Positions 14,844 to 23,376 of a stretch of DNA of 64,000 bases are shown here, piece by piece. Positions within the stretch are counted from its first letter, which is position 1, and every line of letters starts with the position of its first letter. The DNA is taken from contig CAJUSO010000005.1 of the NCBI GenBank assembly GCA_910588965.1, forward strand, positions 1 through 64,000, written 5' to 3'. Under the pieces are notes generated by a model. That model saw only the letters and a list, made by a program, of their open reading frames with translations. It was not told where the DNA came from and did not search any database. Source of the DNA: an uncultured Lachnospiraceae bacterium. GTDB lineage: Bacteria > Bacillota > Clostridia > Lachnospirales > Lachnospiraceae. The translations under genes and the position numbers were made by a program.

Positions 14844-15852
14844 AATCAAAAGTGTGGTGCCGAAGAAAACCACACAGGCGGTCTTACAGGGTATTTTGGT
14901 GAAGGACTGTTATTTAATAGCTAACAACATGGAAATGACCGTCAAGGCGAAAATAGAGGGCACTGAGGGCGAATCATTCATCATCCCGGAGCGGGCATTT
15001 GATTTGATAAACAATCTGCCGGATGGGGAAATAGAAATTGCGCCAACAGCGGAAAATACTATCACTATAAAAGCAGACAAGATTAAAAATAAATATCAGA
15101 CATTGGATGCGGAAACCTTTCCAGTGACTGCAGTGCCGGAAGAGGGGAATGAACTGACGATTAAAGCAGATATGCTTTTAGAATCTGTAAAACGTGTTGC
15201 GTATGCGGTTCCGGCACAGGGGCAGAGTGCCGTAATGATGGCCATGTGTCTGCAGGCTACGGGAGGGCAGCTGAATTTTGTCGGGCTGGATGGGCATGTA
15301 TTAGCATGGGACAGGGTAGATTACGAGGGCGAGTTTGAGCTGCTGATACCTAAAAATACAGTGGAAAAATTGAAGTCCATCGGTCTTTCCGGGGAAGTGC
15401 AGATTAAACATAACAGGTTGGGCGCAGTATTCTCCACAGAAGATTTTGAAGTTTATACAAGGCTTGTTGAGGGGGAATATTTTAAGTACAGGTCAATGTT
15501 CAAAGAATTCCCGATACATACGGTTGTGTCAAGGACAGATCTTCTGGATGCCATGGTAAGGGCGAAAATGTGCACGGAAGAAAAATGCCCGGTCCGGTTT
15601 GAAATGTCAGGGAATACCATCAGCTTGAGCATTAAGGACAAAACGACAGATTATAACGAAACGGTGGAACTGCGGGAGGAAATGCCAAAAGAGCTGACAA
15701 TAGGCTTTGATGCCCGTCTGGTATCGGAAACGCTGAAAGCCTTTGACTGTGATAATGTCGGGCTTTCCCTGGAAGGGCCAAAGATGCCTATGATTGTCGA
15801 AGCTGAGGACAGCGATTTCAGGACCATTGTTTTGCCTGTCAATCTTGGATAG
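14803..15852 (+). CDS. dnaN: Phage DNA polymerase III beta sliding clamp
   Basis: At 349 aa it is close to the bacterial beta clamp (about 370). It starts MKIQKTELAQKLNKIKSVVP and shows the three-domain clamp pattern: PERAFDLINNLPDGEIEI in domain 1, YAVPAQGQSAVMMAMCLQAT in domain 2, and the C-terminal PKMPMIVEAEDSDFRTIVLP, which is the clamp's ending (usual form MPMRV). TTGGAAGGAGTTG precedes the ATG. A clamp carried by the phage would recruit host or phage polymerase. It is clearly diverged from chromosomal DnaN. Confidence 0.93.
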   Translation: MKIQKTELAQKLNKIKSVVPKKTTQAVLQGILVKDCYLIANNMEMTVKAKIEGTEGESFIIPERAFDLINNLPDGEIEIAPTAENTITIKADKIKNKYQTLDAETFPVTAVPEEGNELTIKADMLLESVKRVAYAVPAQGQSAVMMAMCLQATGGQLNFVGLDGHVLAWDRVDYEGEFELLIPKNTVEKLKSIGLSGEVQIKHNRLGAVFSTEDFEVYTRLVEGEYFKYRSMFKEFPIHTVVSRTDLLDAMVRAKMCTEEKCPVRFEMSGNTISLSIKDKTTDYNETVELREEMPKELTIGFDARLVSETLKAFDCDNVGLSLEGPKMPMIVEAEDSDFRTIVLPVNLG

Positions 15853-15934
15853 GGAGCATTCCTTTTGGTCAAGGATTGATATATCACATAATAAAACAGG
15901 GCGGTAGGCTCCGCCGCCCGGAAAGGGGCAACAT

Positions 15935-16159
15935 ATGAAAATTGAAAATCTGGAAAAGGCAAATGGGATCCAAAAAAGGATGAAGGAATTAGAAAAAGCA
16001 AAAGCGTGGATGGAGGATGAAGACAGGAATGTTTACATATTGGCAGCGGGATGCACAATGAATGAATCAATAAAGATAAATTCAGATGGACGAGCGCTGC
16101 TTTATGGCCTTATTCTTGGAGAACATCTGCGGCTGCAGAAAGAGTTTGAAAAATTGTAG
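15935..16159 (+). CDS. Small phage protein, 74 aa
   Basis: ATG 15935 follows GGAAAGGGGCAAC. It is entirely helical and charged (MKIENLEKANGIQKRMKELE...), ending LILGEHLRLQKEFEKL. No family was recognised. It sits between the clamp and the methylase. Confidence 0.55.
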   Translation: MKIENLEKANGIQKRMKELEKAKAWMEDEDRNVYILAAGCTMNESIKINSDGRALLYGLILGEHLRLQKEFEKL

Positions 16160-16168
16160 GGGGCAATC

Positions 16169-16984
16169 ATGAAAGCGGTAGCAAAGTACCCAGGGAGTAA
16201 GTGGAGCTTAGCGTCATGGATTATCAGTTTTTTTCCAGAACATCACAGCTACCTGGAGCCGTTCTTCGGCAGCGGTGCGGTGTTATACAACAAGCCCAGA
16301 AGCCATATAGAAACTGTGAATGATCTGGACGACAACGTGGTTAATTTGTTTGACTGGATCCGGAAAGATCCGGAGCGTTTGGCATATGAAATTTACTGGA
16401 CGCCATACTCCAGACAGGTTTATGAGGATGCATTTTCCGGAATACCGGAAGACAGCTTGGGGCGTGCGGTGAATTTTTATATTCGTCTGAATATGGGGCA
16501 TGGTTTCCGCACGACTGGGGAAAAGGTGGGCTGGAAGAATGATGTGCAGGGGCGGGAACGCTCCTATGCATCACAGGACTGGTGCAACCTTCCGGAAAAG
16601 ATTATTCAGGCTGCTGGAAGGCTTAGAGGGGTTCAGATTGAGAACCGGCCAGCTGCAGACTTTATTCCGAGATTCAATTTTGAGAATGTGCTGATTTACT
16701 GCGACCCACCATATATGCTGGATACCCGGCATGGAAAGCAGTATCGGTATGAGATGGATGCCAGAGACCATGAGTGCTTGCTTGCGCTCCTGCTTGAGCA
16801 TAAAGGACCGGTAATTATCAGCGGATATGAAACAGAGTTGTATAACAATATGCTTGCAGGGTGGAACCGTTACGAAACAACGGCATATTCACAGGTATGC
16901 TCCAAGAAAAAAGAAGCTATCTGGATGAATTGCAGCCCACCCGCAAAGCAAATGTCATTTGAAGATTATGGAGGTATATTATGA
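16169..16984 (+). CDS. D12-class (Dam-type) adenine-N6 DNA methyltransferase
   Basis: At 271 aa it contains the class signatures: KYPGSKW at 6-12, the SAM-binding EPFFGSGAV at 30-38, and catalytic DPPY at 179-182. The ending EAIWMNCSPP is typical of this family. No restriction enzyme is encoded beside it, so it is a solitary phage methylase, probably protecting phage DNA or marking it for timing. It starts at ATG 16169 after GGGGGCAATC and overlaps the next gene by ATGA. The target sequence, perhaps GATC, cannot be read from the protein here. Confidence 0.9.
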   Translation: MKAVAKYPGSKWSLASWIISFFPEHHSYLEPFFGSGAVLYNKPRSHIETVNDLDDNVVNLFDWIRKDPERLAYEIYWTPYSRQVYEDAFSGIPEDSLGRAVNFYIRLNMGHGFRTTGEKVGWKNDVQGRERSYASQDWCNLPEKIIQAAGRLRGVQIENRPAADFIPRFNFENVLIYCDPPYMLDTRHGKQYRYEMDARDHECLLALLLEHKGPVIISGYETELYNNMLAGWNRYETTAYSQVCSKKKEAIWMNCSPPAKQMSFEDYGGIL

Positions 16985-17394
16985 AGCGGTTAACATCAGA
17001 TAAGCCGGTTGCAGAAATGGGAATGTTTGAGCTGGCGCATAACTCATGTTACATAAAGGACGGCAAAGCAAGATACCGGGATTACAGTTTGGACGAGGAT
17101 GCAAGAGTGTTGGCAAGGGCACTTCTCAAAGATCATGCAGGCGGTGATGATGCGTTTACCTGTGACAAGGATTTTGATGATTGGATGGTTGATTATCTGC
17201 AAGACGGCATGGATAGCGTAGGAGGCCTAATCGCGTTATTTTACCGTAATTTGTGGGCTATGGCAGATTTGAGGGATACGTTAAAGGCCTATGAAGATAC
17301 AGGGCTTTCGCCTGGGCAGATAATAGAAATGGATCGTTTGTATGCCGAAAAGTGCCGGGAAGTGTCAACGCTGAAAGGGGGACTGAAAGGATGA
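16981..17394 (+). CDS. Phage protein, 137 aa, unknown
   Basis: It is coupled to the methylase by ATGA. It is acidic; the C-terminus LKAYEDTGLSPGQIIEMDRLYAEKCRE (quoted in part) is a helical module frequent in Firmicutes phage proteins of unknown role. It overlaps the next start. Confidence 0.6.
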   Translation: MKRLTSDKPVAEMGMFELAHNSCYIKDGKARYRDYSLDEDARVLARALLKDHAGGDDAFTCDKDFDDWMVDYLQDGMDSVGGLIALFYRNLWAMADLRDTLKAYEDTGLSPGQIIEMDRLYAEKCREVSTLKGGLKG

Positions 17395-17606
17395 TGAAAT
17401 GTCCGAAATGCGGAAGGGAGTTTGAACGATTGCTTGCTGTCTCTCGGAGTGACAATAAGACAATACTCTGTGATGAATGCGGAACGATGGAGGCAATGGA
17501 TAGCTTGCCCTGTGGGATTCTGACACCCCAGGAACGTACAAGGATTGCTGTGGCGGCAACGGGAAATACGTGGGTCATGGAAAATTTTAATGCCACGCAT
17601 AGTTGA
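17391..17606 (+). CDS. Zinc-ribbon phage protein, 71 aa
   Basis: It begins MMKCPKCGREFERL and has a second pair CDECG at about residues 27-31, giving a two-CxxC zinc ribbon, then a helical C-terminus (PQERTRIAVAATGNTWVMEN). The motif TWVMENFNA may be functionally meaningful, but I know no role. ATG 17391 or 17394 could serve as start. Confidence 0.6.
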   Translation: MMKCPKCGREFERLLAVSRSDNKTILCDECGTMEAMDSLPCGILTPQERTRIAVAATGNTWVMENFNATHS

Positions 17607-17618
17607 TAGGGGGGATAA

Positions 17619-18041
17619 ATGAAATATTATAGTACGCAACGCCCGATTACTCCGGGCAGTTATCCTAAGTCACCATTTAATGATGTCTTAGAAATAGTCA
17701 ATTTTGATTCTAAAACTTACTGTAAGGACATTGAGCAGGAGGCGTGGGGATATATTGAATATAAATATCCTCTGCATCCAGAGGATGTGGCAGACTATGA
17801 ATTCTCGGTTATTCCGTCTAAAATTAAGGAGGTAGTGTTTGTTGGGCTGGATGATTTTGGGTGTCAGACATATAAGGACCAGGAGGGTAAGTTTTGGAAG
17901 TATCCAGAACCAGGAGGGATGCCAAAAGAAAGACATGATAGGTTATATCTAGCTTCTGGTAATGATCTAGATGGTGAGGCAAGTTCTCCTATGCGTCCAG
18001 ATACTGATTATAGAATAAATGAGGCGGAATGTGATGGATAA
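17619..18041 (+). CDS. Phage accessory protein, 140 aa
   Basis: ATG 17619 follows GATAGGGGGGATAA. It begins MKYYSTQRPITPGSYPKS, a start that recurs in proteins of Firmicutes phages and conjugative elements. The rest (VNFDSKTYCKDIEQEAWGYI...) is rich in aromatic and acidic residues. Function is unknown to me. Confidence 0.6.
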   Translation: MKYYSTQRPITPGSYPKSPFNDVLEIVNFDSKTYCKDIEQEAWGYIEYKYPLHPEDVADYEFSVIPSKIKEVVFVGLDDFGCQTYKDQEGKFWKYPEPGGMPKERHDRLYLASGNDLDGEASSPMRPDTDYRINEAECDG

Positions 18042-18135
18042 AAAAGAGCAGTTGTGGTTTCTTTTTCAATTCCATCATGAGGTTGAAGAGGAAATGTCAA
18101 AAGAGGAAGAAAGGGAGAATAGTATATGCAGATAG
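18034..18135 (+). CDS. Small acidic protein, 33 aa
   Basis: ATG 18034 overlaps the end of the previous gene, with GAGGCGGAATGTG upstream. The peptide MDKKEQLWFLFQFHHEVEEE and its E/K-rich tail form one likely helix. It overlaps the next gene's start by 10 nt, consistent with coupling. Function is unknown. Confidence 0.45.
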   Translation: MDKKEQLWFLFQFHHEVEEEMSKEEERENSICR

Positions 18136-18851
18136 ATTTTTCTAAAATCATAAATGCCAAGTTGAAACAAATGGCAGATGAAAAAGTGATTGAAAAACAG
18201 ATTGGACAATCCATTGAATCTACAATCACAAAGGCTGTAAAGGACGCTTGTGAAGATTACAGTTTTAAGCGTGACATTGAGAAAAAGATTGAGGAACAGG
18301 TCAGCGAGGTTGCGGTAAATATCGGATTTGCGGGTTATAACCAATTTATAGCTGATACATTCAGCGAGTTAATCGGAACGACCCTAAAGGAAGATGTGAT
18401 GCAGAAGATAAAGAACGTTTTTGATAGTCTTTTTGTTCGGAAATTAGAAAGCGTGAAAATGTCGGAAATTGCAGAGAAGTACAGAGAGACACTTCTTGAA
18501 ATGGACGATAGCGAGAAATACGAACACGATAATGAGTTTTACGTTTCCTTTGATGAGGACAGTGATGACGGCGTGTTTAAGTGCATGACAATCCATTTTG
18601 CATTGGAAAAACCAAGCGGAAGATATTCACATGATGACAGTTACCTTGAAATGCGGATTATGAGTTACAAGGAAGAACCATATACCATTACAAGCGTACA
18701 TTACGAGGGCAGAGATTTGTCAAAACTGAATGAACTGCGGCGTATGTCAGATTTTGAGTGTTTTGTTGCTTCGCTGTATTTTAACAAGACCAAAATCGAG
18801 ATGGATATTGATGAAGATCATGTTGATACGTCATTAGGGCTTGATTATTAA
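18126..18851 (+). CDS. Phage protein, 241 aa, unknown
   Basis: ATG 18126 follows GAAAGGGAGAATAGTAT. The N-terminal 110 residues are helical and look coiled-coil (IEKQIGQSIESTITKAVKDA); the C-terminal half is acidic beta-rich (EFYVSFDEDSDDGVFKCMTI). No known motif. Composition is somewhat more AT-rich than neighbours. Confidence 0.6.
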   Translation: MQIDFSKIINAKLKQMADEKVIEKQIGQSIESTITKAVKDACEDYSFKRDIEKKIEEQVSEVAVNIGFAGYNQFIADTFSELIGTTLKEDVMQKIKNVFDSLFVRKLESVKMSEIAEKYRETLLEMDDSEKYEHDNEFYVSFDEDSDDGVFKCMTIHFALEKPSGRYSHDDSYLEMRIMSYKEEPYTITSVHYEGRDLSKLNELRRMSDFECFVASLYFNKTKIEMDIDEDHVDTSLGLDY

Positions 18852-18862
18852 GGAGGTTCGGA

Positions 18863-19222
18863 ATGGGAATTGATAATCTGGTATGTAGCTTATTGGATGA
18901 GCCAAGTGTACAGGATGATGATAGTGTGGTTTTCACTGAAAAGGCTTTGGGACTGATTCATGAGATTGCAGAACGGTGCAAAGATATCCCGGTTGTAAAG
19001 GAAAACCAGAGGCAAATGGAGGAATATGCAGCCAAGTTATCTGCAGAGGAAATTTATATGGATATGCTTATCAAGATTGCGGCGGCGCCTACGGCAATCC
19101 ACATGAGGATGTCGGCCCGGCTGCTGATTCCTATCATCAGTCAAAAGCTGACGGAAGGGGCTGGCAGCAAGAAGAGGAGGTGGCAAAGTGGCACTGGAAG
19201 GGTTCACGGAGAGGCTGAATGA
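18863..19222 (+). CDS. Phage protein, 119 aa, unknown
   Basis: ATG 18863 follows AAGGAGGTTCGG. It is helical and acidic through residue 90, then has a basic tail (GSKKRRWQSGTGRV). The last 35 nt overlap the following HTH gene. Function is unknown. Confidence 0.55.
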   Translation: MGIDNLVCSLLDEPSVQDDDSVVFTEKALGLIHEIAERCKDIPVVKENQRQMEEYAAKLSAEEIYMDMLIKIAAAPTAIHMRMSARLLIPIISQKLTEGAGSKKRRWQSGTGRVHGEAE

Positions 19223-19397
19223 AGAATTTATAAAATCAGGGATGGCAATAAAAGGGCTGGCAGGGAAGATGCATAAAGACCATTCAACCGTAAGGTCATG
19301 GCTGGAAGGCAGGAGCCAGCCAAAGGCGATATCCCTTGCGCGTTTATGCATAGCACTGGACACGTCAGCGGATTACCTGCTGTTCGGGAAACGTTGA
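19188..19397 (+). CDS. XRE-type HTH regulator, 69 aa
   Basis: It has a GTG start with AAGAGGAGGTGGCAAA upstream. The single HTH reads FIKSGMAIKGLAGKMHKDHS, then TVRSWLEGRSQPKAISLARL and ALDTSADYLLFGK, the standard small Cro/C1-type layout. Lying mid-operon and far from the immunity region, it may regulate middle gene expression. Confidence 0.8.
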   Translation: MALEGFTERLNEEFIKSGMAIKGLAGKMHKDHSTVRSWLEGRSQPKAISLARLCIALDTSADYLLFGKR

Positions 19398-19428
19398 GGC
19401 TGTTTTCAGGAGAAATGGAGGAAAGCAG

Positions 19429-19824
19429 ATGAATAAGGAATATTCATGGACAGAAAACCAGACAGATGATATTTGGCATCATGGGAAATTTGCTTCTGTT
19501 GAAGAATGTATAAAAGATGCCAAAGGTTGTGGAAAAAAGCCAGGGGAAAAGATTGTTATAGGGATTTGTGAGGATTATGTCCCACATTTGTCAGCAGATT
19601 CTTTATTGGATCAGGTAAGTGAAGATGCTTATGAAGAAGTCGGAGAGGTTGCGGAAGGCTGGCCGGAGTTTGAAAATAGAAAAGGCTATAAAGATGTTGA
19701 TAAATTTCAGGAAAAAATTGACAAAGTATTCCGTGAGTGGTTGGAGGAAACAGGGCAGGTGCCAAGTTTCTATTATATACAACCATTGGCGGATCCGGTG
19801 ATTATTTCTGACCCGGATGATTAA
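19429..19824 (+). CDS. Phage protein, 131 aa, unknown
   Basis: ATG 19429 follows GAAATGGAGGAAAGCAG. Acidic (pI clearly low), starting MNKEYSWTENQTDDIWHHG, with a helical FQEKIDKVFREWLEET segment. Relatives occur in Firmicutes phages without assigned function. It ends 2 nt before the next gene. Confidence 0.6.
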   Translation: MNKEYSWTENQTDDIWHHGKFASVEECIKDAKGCGKKPGEKIVIGICEDYVPHLSADSLLDQVSEDAYEEVGEVAEGWPEFENRKGYKDVDKFQEKIDKVFREWLEETGQVPSFYYIQPLADPVIISDPDD

Positions 19825-19826
19825 TC

Positions 19827-20033
19827 ATGAAATGCTCAATTTGTGGGAGAAAATTAAGCAATCCCAGGAGCAGAGAACTTGGATACGGGCCAGTCTGCTA
19901 CAAGAGGAAATCTGGAACCGTCCCACATGCTAGTAAAAAAGGCGGCCATTCATCCACAGACGAAGTACCCGATTATAATCTTCCAAGGCAGATGTCGGTT
20001 GATGATTATCTGCAGATGATTTCGGCAGAATAA
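19827..20033 (+). CDS. DUF6011-like zinc protein, 68 aa
   Basis: It begins MKCSICGRKLSNPRSRELGY and continues GPVCYKR, the C-x2-CGR-L-x-P-S-x5-G-x-GP-x-C signature of small DUF6011-type zinc proteins found in phages and plasmids. The end (DEVPDYNLPRQMSVDDYLQM) is acidic. The role is unknown; nucleic-acid binding is plausible. The 92-nt gap after it is AT-rich and might hold a promoter for the nuclease gene. Confidence 0.7.
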   Translation: MKCSICGRKLSNPRSRELGYGPVCYKRKSGTVPHASKKGGHSSTDEVPDYNLPRQMSVDDYLQMISAE

Positions 20034-20125
20034 AAAAGGAGAGCGCTTTCGCAACCCTCCCGTGGACAATTAAATTATATCATAATCTGATATGATTTTA
20101 AAATATTTTTTAGGAGGGCGATAGC

Positions 20126-20479
20126 ATGGATACTCAAAAGAAAGACGAAAAGGCGCTGGTAGTCCTGACACAAGGGCAATTAAAAAATCTTTATGAGAAA
20201 GTCGCTGCGATTGAGGCAAATGAGGCAGTGAAAGCCTTTAGGCAGGAGCAGAAGAAAGAATACAGCCGCCAGGGCATCCCGGATATCTGTGCCGTAGTGA
20301 TCGGAAGGTATTATGGCTTCGAGGTAAAGCGCCCCTTTATCGGCATCCTTTCCAAGATACAGGAGCACACCATAAGGCAGATAAAGGAGGCAGGCGGGAA
20401 GGCCTACGTTGTTACATATCCAGCAGAGGTAACGGAGATATTGCAGGGAGAGGTTGGGTTGGCGGGTATGGGCAGATAA
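20126..20479 (+). CDS. VRR-NUC family nuclease
   Basis: This is a 117-aa protein starting at ATG 20126 after TTAGGAGGGCGATAGC. The core RQGIPDICAVVIGRYYGFEV, then KRP...LSKIQEHTIRQI and GGKAYVV, is the VRR-NUC fold (catalytic D in GIPD, E-x-K in FEVKRP). The N-terminal 45 residues differ from the usual short VRR-NUC start and are helical (YEKVAAIEANEAVKAF), so the enzyme may be chimeric. Phage VRR-NUC proteins cut structured DNA and sit near packaging genes, as here. Confidence 0.8.
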   Translation: MDTQKKDEKALVVLTQGQLKNLYEKVAAIEANEAVKAFRQEQKKEYSRQGIPDICAVVIGRYYGFEVKRPFIGILSKIQEHTIRQIKEAGGKAYVVTYPAEVTEILQGEVGLAGMGR

Positions 20480-20496
20480 GGAAGTAGGTGATATTC

Positions 20497-20922
20497 ATGA
20501 CATTAGAAGATGCCAGCCAGGTATATTGCATAAGCCAGGAAATCAGATGCATAAAGAAGGAACTGTGGGATCTGGAGGCCGGGCGGAAATATTACAAGCC
20601 CAATGTCCTATCAGACATGCCGAAAGGCAAGGGGGCGTACTCAAATATGACAGATGATTTCCTGGAAAGGCAGGGTGAGTTGGAAGACATGCTGCGTTAT
20701 TCCCTCCAGAAGCTGCAGGAAGAAAGGAAGAGGTTTGAGGAATTCCTGGCTTCTGTAGATGACGCGGAAATACGCCTGATTTTAAGGCTGCGCTGCGTCA
20801 ATAACATGTGCTGGGAGGACATAGGGGCTTCCCTAGGCATGGATAGGAGGACAGCCAGCAGGAAATTTTATAATTTCTTCAAAGTTGCCCGCAATGCCCA
20901 CAGCATCTGTGGTAATATATAA
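20497..20922 (+). CDS. DUF1492 / ArpU-like late transcription regulator
   Basis: This is a 141-aa protein; ATG 20497 follows AAGGAAGTAGGTGATATTC. The N-terminal coiled coil (EIRCIKKELWDLEAGR) and the C-terminal sigma-like helix-turn-helix (LRLRCVNNMCWEDIGASLGM, then DRRTASRKFYNFFK) are the DUF1492 layout. Such proteins (ArpU, RinA-like) sit just before terminase genes and switch on late transcription. Its likely target is the hairpin-containing gap before the small terminase gene. Confidence 0.8.
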   Translation: MTLEDASQVYCISQEIRCIKKELWDLEAGRKYYKPNVLSDMPKGKGAYSNMTDDFLERQGELEDMLRYSLQKLQEERKRFEEFLASVDDAEIRLILRLRCVNNMCWEDIGASLGMDRRTASRKFYNFFKVARNAHSICGNI

Positions 20923-20976
20923 AATAGACAAAGGCAATACGGAACACTATGGGACAAAGCCATAGGGGGATTTCCT

Positions 20977-21040
20977 TAACATACCCTCCCAAAAAGGATG
21001 CCTACAATTTATGCGGCATCCTTTTTGGGAGGGTATGTTA
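20977..21040 (+). terminator. 26-bp perfect hairpin before the late operon
   Basis: The arms 20977-21002 and 21015-21040 (TAACATACCCTCCCAAAAAG inward) are fully complementary around a 12-nt loop. One arm contains CTTTTTGGG, so the stem can end transcripts in either direction. It lies between the late regulator and the terminase genes and could be the terminator bypassed or replaced when late transcription starts. Confidence 0.7.
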
Positions 21041-21070
21041 GTGATGAATAAGGCAAGGTGAGGTGGTGGT

Positions 21071-21913
21071 ATGCCAAGGGCGCCGAGTGGGAAACAGAAG
21101 GAGGGCGAAGCCCTATTCCGCAAAGGTATGAAGCTTTCGGAGATTGCGAAGGAACTTGGCGTTGCGGAAGGGACTGTCAGGAGCTGGAAGAACAGGCATC
21201 ATTGGGGATGCAACGTTGCAGGAGGGAAACGCAACGTTGCAAAAGAAGCTAAGGAAGAAGTAGCCGATGAGGTAGAAGGGGTAATGCAGAATACAGGCTT
21301 GACGGACAAGCAGCGTCTTTTCTGCATCCATTATATACGCTGCTTCAATGCGACAAAGGCATACCAGAAGGCCTATGGATGTAATTATGCGACATCGGCG
21401 CAGAACGGGAGCCGGCTGCTGAAAAACGCCAAGGTGAAAAATGAAATCATGCGGATGAAGCAGGAGAGGCTCAACAGGGAGTTCCTCAGCGAAGCGGACA
21501 TCTTCCAGAAATATATGGACATCGCCTTTGCGGACATCACAGATTTTACGGAGTTCGGCAAGAAGAGGGTTAAAGTGGACAACCCTATTACGGGGAAGAA
21601 GGAAGAGATTGCTGTCAGCTATGTGAATATCAGGGATAGCCAGGAGGTGGACGGCACACTTGTGTCTGAAGTCTCCAAGGGCAGGGATGGCATAAAAGTG
21701 AAGCTTGCAGATAGGATGAAGGCGCTGCGGTGGCTATCAGAGCACATGGACATGGCAACCGCAGAACAGGAGGCACGTATTAAGAAAATAAGGGCGGAGA
21801 CGGAGCGCATGGGAAAGGATGCAGGAGCAGATGCGGATTACGTGGTTGATGACTGGGTCGCAAGCGTAATAGGGGAAGCAGAAAGGGATGGGAAGGCAGG
21901 CGGTTCCCTATGA
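21071..21913 (+). CDS. Terminase small subunit
   Basis: This is a 280-aa protein; ATG 21071 follows AAGGTGAGGTGGTGGT. Residues 1-50 form a terminase-type HTH (KGMKLSEIAKELGVAEGTVR, SWKNRHHW). The middle LTDKQRLFCIHYIRCFNATK...AYGCNYATSAQNGSRLL is the Terminase_2/XtmA signature, and a helical C-terminus follows. It recognises phage DNA at the packaging site and stimulates the large subunit encoded next (ATGA overlap). Confidence 0.92.
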   Translation: MPRAPSGKQKEGEALFRKGMKLSEIAKELGVAEGTVRSWKNRHHWGCNVAGGKRNVAKEAKEEVADEVEGVMQNTGLTDKQRLFCIHYIRCFNATKAYQKAYGCNYATSAQNGSRLLKNAKVKNEIMRMKQERLNREFLSEADIFQKYMDIAFADITDFTEFGKKRVKVDNPITGKKEEIAVSYVNIRDSQEVDGTLVSEVSKGRDGIKVKLADRMKALRWLSEHMDMATAEQEARIKKIRAETERMGKDAGADADYVVDDWVASVIGEAERDGKAGGSL

Positions 21914-23376
21914 ATGGGCAAAATAGGGCTGCACGGAGGCGTTTCTTTGGGGGGCGCGTCCCGATGTACCAGCAGGATCCTGTCCTATTTGCCAGGGAGG
22001 TCCTGTCCTTTGAGCCAGACAGCTGGCAGGAAGGTGCGCTTATGGATCTGGCGGGGAACCCCAAAGTCGCCATTAAATCCGGACAGGGTGTAGGGAAGAC
22101 CGGCATGGAGGCCGTAGCCCTGCTTTGGTTCCTGGCCTGCTTCCCATACCCAAGGGTCGTGGCAACCGCCCCAACAAGGCAGCAGCTCCATGACGTGCTC
22201 TGGTCTGAGGCCGCGAAATGGCAGGAAAGGTCGCCCCTTTTAAAGCGGCTCCTGAAGTGGACAAAGACTTATATCTATATGGATGGGTATGAGAAACGTT
22301 GGTTTGCAGTGGCAAGGACTGCAACGAAGCCAGAAAACATGCAGGGGTTCCATGAGGACAACATGCTCTTCATCGTGGATGAGGCTTCCGGCGTGGCCGA
22401 CCCCATCATGGAGGCAATACTTGGCACGCTGTCCGGCGGCAATAACAAGCTATTGATGTGCGCAAACCCCACGAGGACGTCTGGCATATTCTTTGATGCC
22501 TTCCACGCGGACCGGGCACTTTATAGATGCCATACTGTGTCGTCCCTGGACAGCGCCAGGACAAATAAAGACAACATCGCCTCCCTTATCCGGAAATATG
22601 GGAAGGACAGCAACGTTGTCCGGGTCAGGATATATGGCGAGTTCCCACGGCAGGAAGATGACGTGTTCCTGCAGCTTTCATGGGTTGAAGCATCATTAAA
22701 GGCAGAGATGCGGGAAGATACGGCAAAAGCGCTGGGCGTTTATTATGATGCAGCAGGGGAGAAGGTTGTCGACCGCTCTGGGGTGCATTCTATCGACATC
22801 GGATGTGACGTTGCCAGGTTTGGGGATAACAAGACCTGTATCGCCTATAAGATAAATGAGGCTGTGCGCATGCATAAGAAGTACAGCGGGCAGGACACCA
22901 CATGGACTGCCGGAAACATCGCACAGCTTTATTTGGCATTGGTCGGCCTGTATAAGTTTAAAGGGACGGTATACGTGAAGGTGGATGACAGTGGCGTCGG
23001 CGGGGGTGTGACAGACCAGCTGCGGGCGATTAAGCGGAGGCAGCCGGCCCGATATGCCACGATGGCCATCATCCCGATGCAGTTTGGGAAGCCGATAAGC
23101 CATCGGTTTTATTATGACAGCACAACCATGATGATGGGTGCCATCCGGGAGATGATACAGCCTTTTGATGATGAGGGGAATGGACGGCCCCCCATGCTGG
23201 TGCTGCCAGATGACGAAGACCTGGTGGCGCAGCTGTCCTGCAGGAAATATTCCTACATAGGCGGGAAGATAAAGGTGGAAAGCAAGAAAGAAATGAGGGA
23301 GCGTGGCCTGTCTTCCCCAGATGAGGCTGACTGCATATTACTGGCATGCTACCCTGTGAAGAGGAAGGTGGGATGA
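21910..23376 (+). CDS. Terminase large subunit (packaging ATPase-nuclease)
   Basis: The 488-aa protein has Walker A GQGVGKTG at about 58-65, Walker B LFIVDEASG near 153-161, and the coupling segment LLMCANPTRTSGIF. The RNase-H-like nuclease carries acidic residues at IDIGCDVARFGDN (near 300), VKVDDSGVGGG and PDEADCILLA near the end. It pumps DNA into proheads and cuts concatemers. The start is ATGA-coupled to the small subunit. The length is normal for PBSX-type terminases. Confidence 0.95.
   Translation: MNGQNRAARRRFFGGRVPMYQQDPVLFAREVLSFEPDSWQEGALMDLAGNPKVAIKSGQGVGKTGMEAVALLWFLACFPYPRVVATAPTRQQLHDVLWSEAAKWQERSPLLKRLLKWTKTYIYMDGYEKRWFAVARTATKPENMQGFHEDNMLFIVDEASGVADPIMEAILGTLSGGNNKLLMCANPTRTSGIFFDAFHADRALYRCHTVSSLDSARTNKDNIASLIRKYGKDSNVVRVRIYGEFPRQEDDVFLQLSWVEASLKAEMREDTAKALGVYYDAAGEKVVDRSGVHSIDIGCDVARFGDNKTCIAYKINEAVRMHKKYSGQDTTWTAGNIAQLYLALVGLYKFKGTVYVKVDDSGVGGGVTDQLRAIKRRQPARYATMAIIPMQFGKPISHRFYYDSTTMMMGAIREMIQPFDDEGNGRPPMLVLPDDEDLVAQLSCRKYSYIGGKIKVESKKEMRERGLSSPDEADCILLACYPVKRKVG

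Noticed and set aside
16169..16984. Restriction-modification system
   Set aside because: Only the methylase is present; neighbours show no restriction nuclease.
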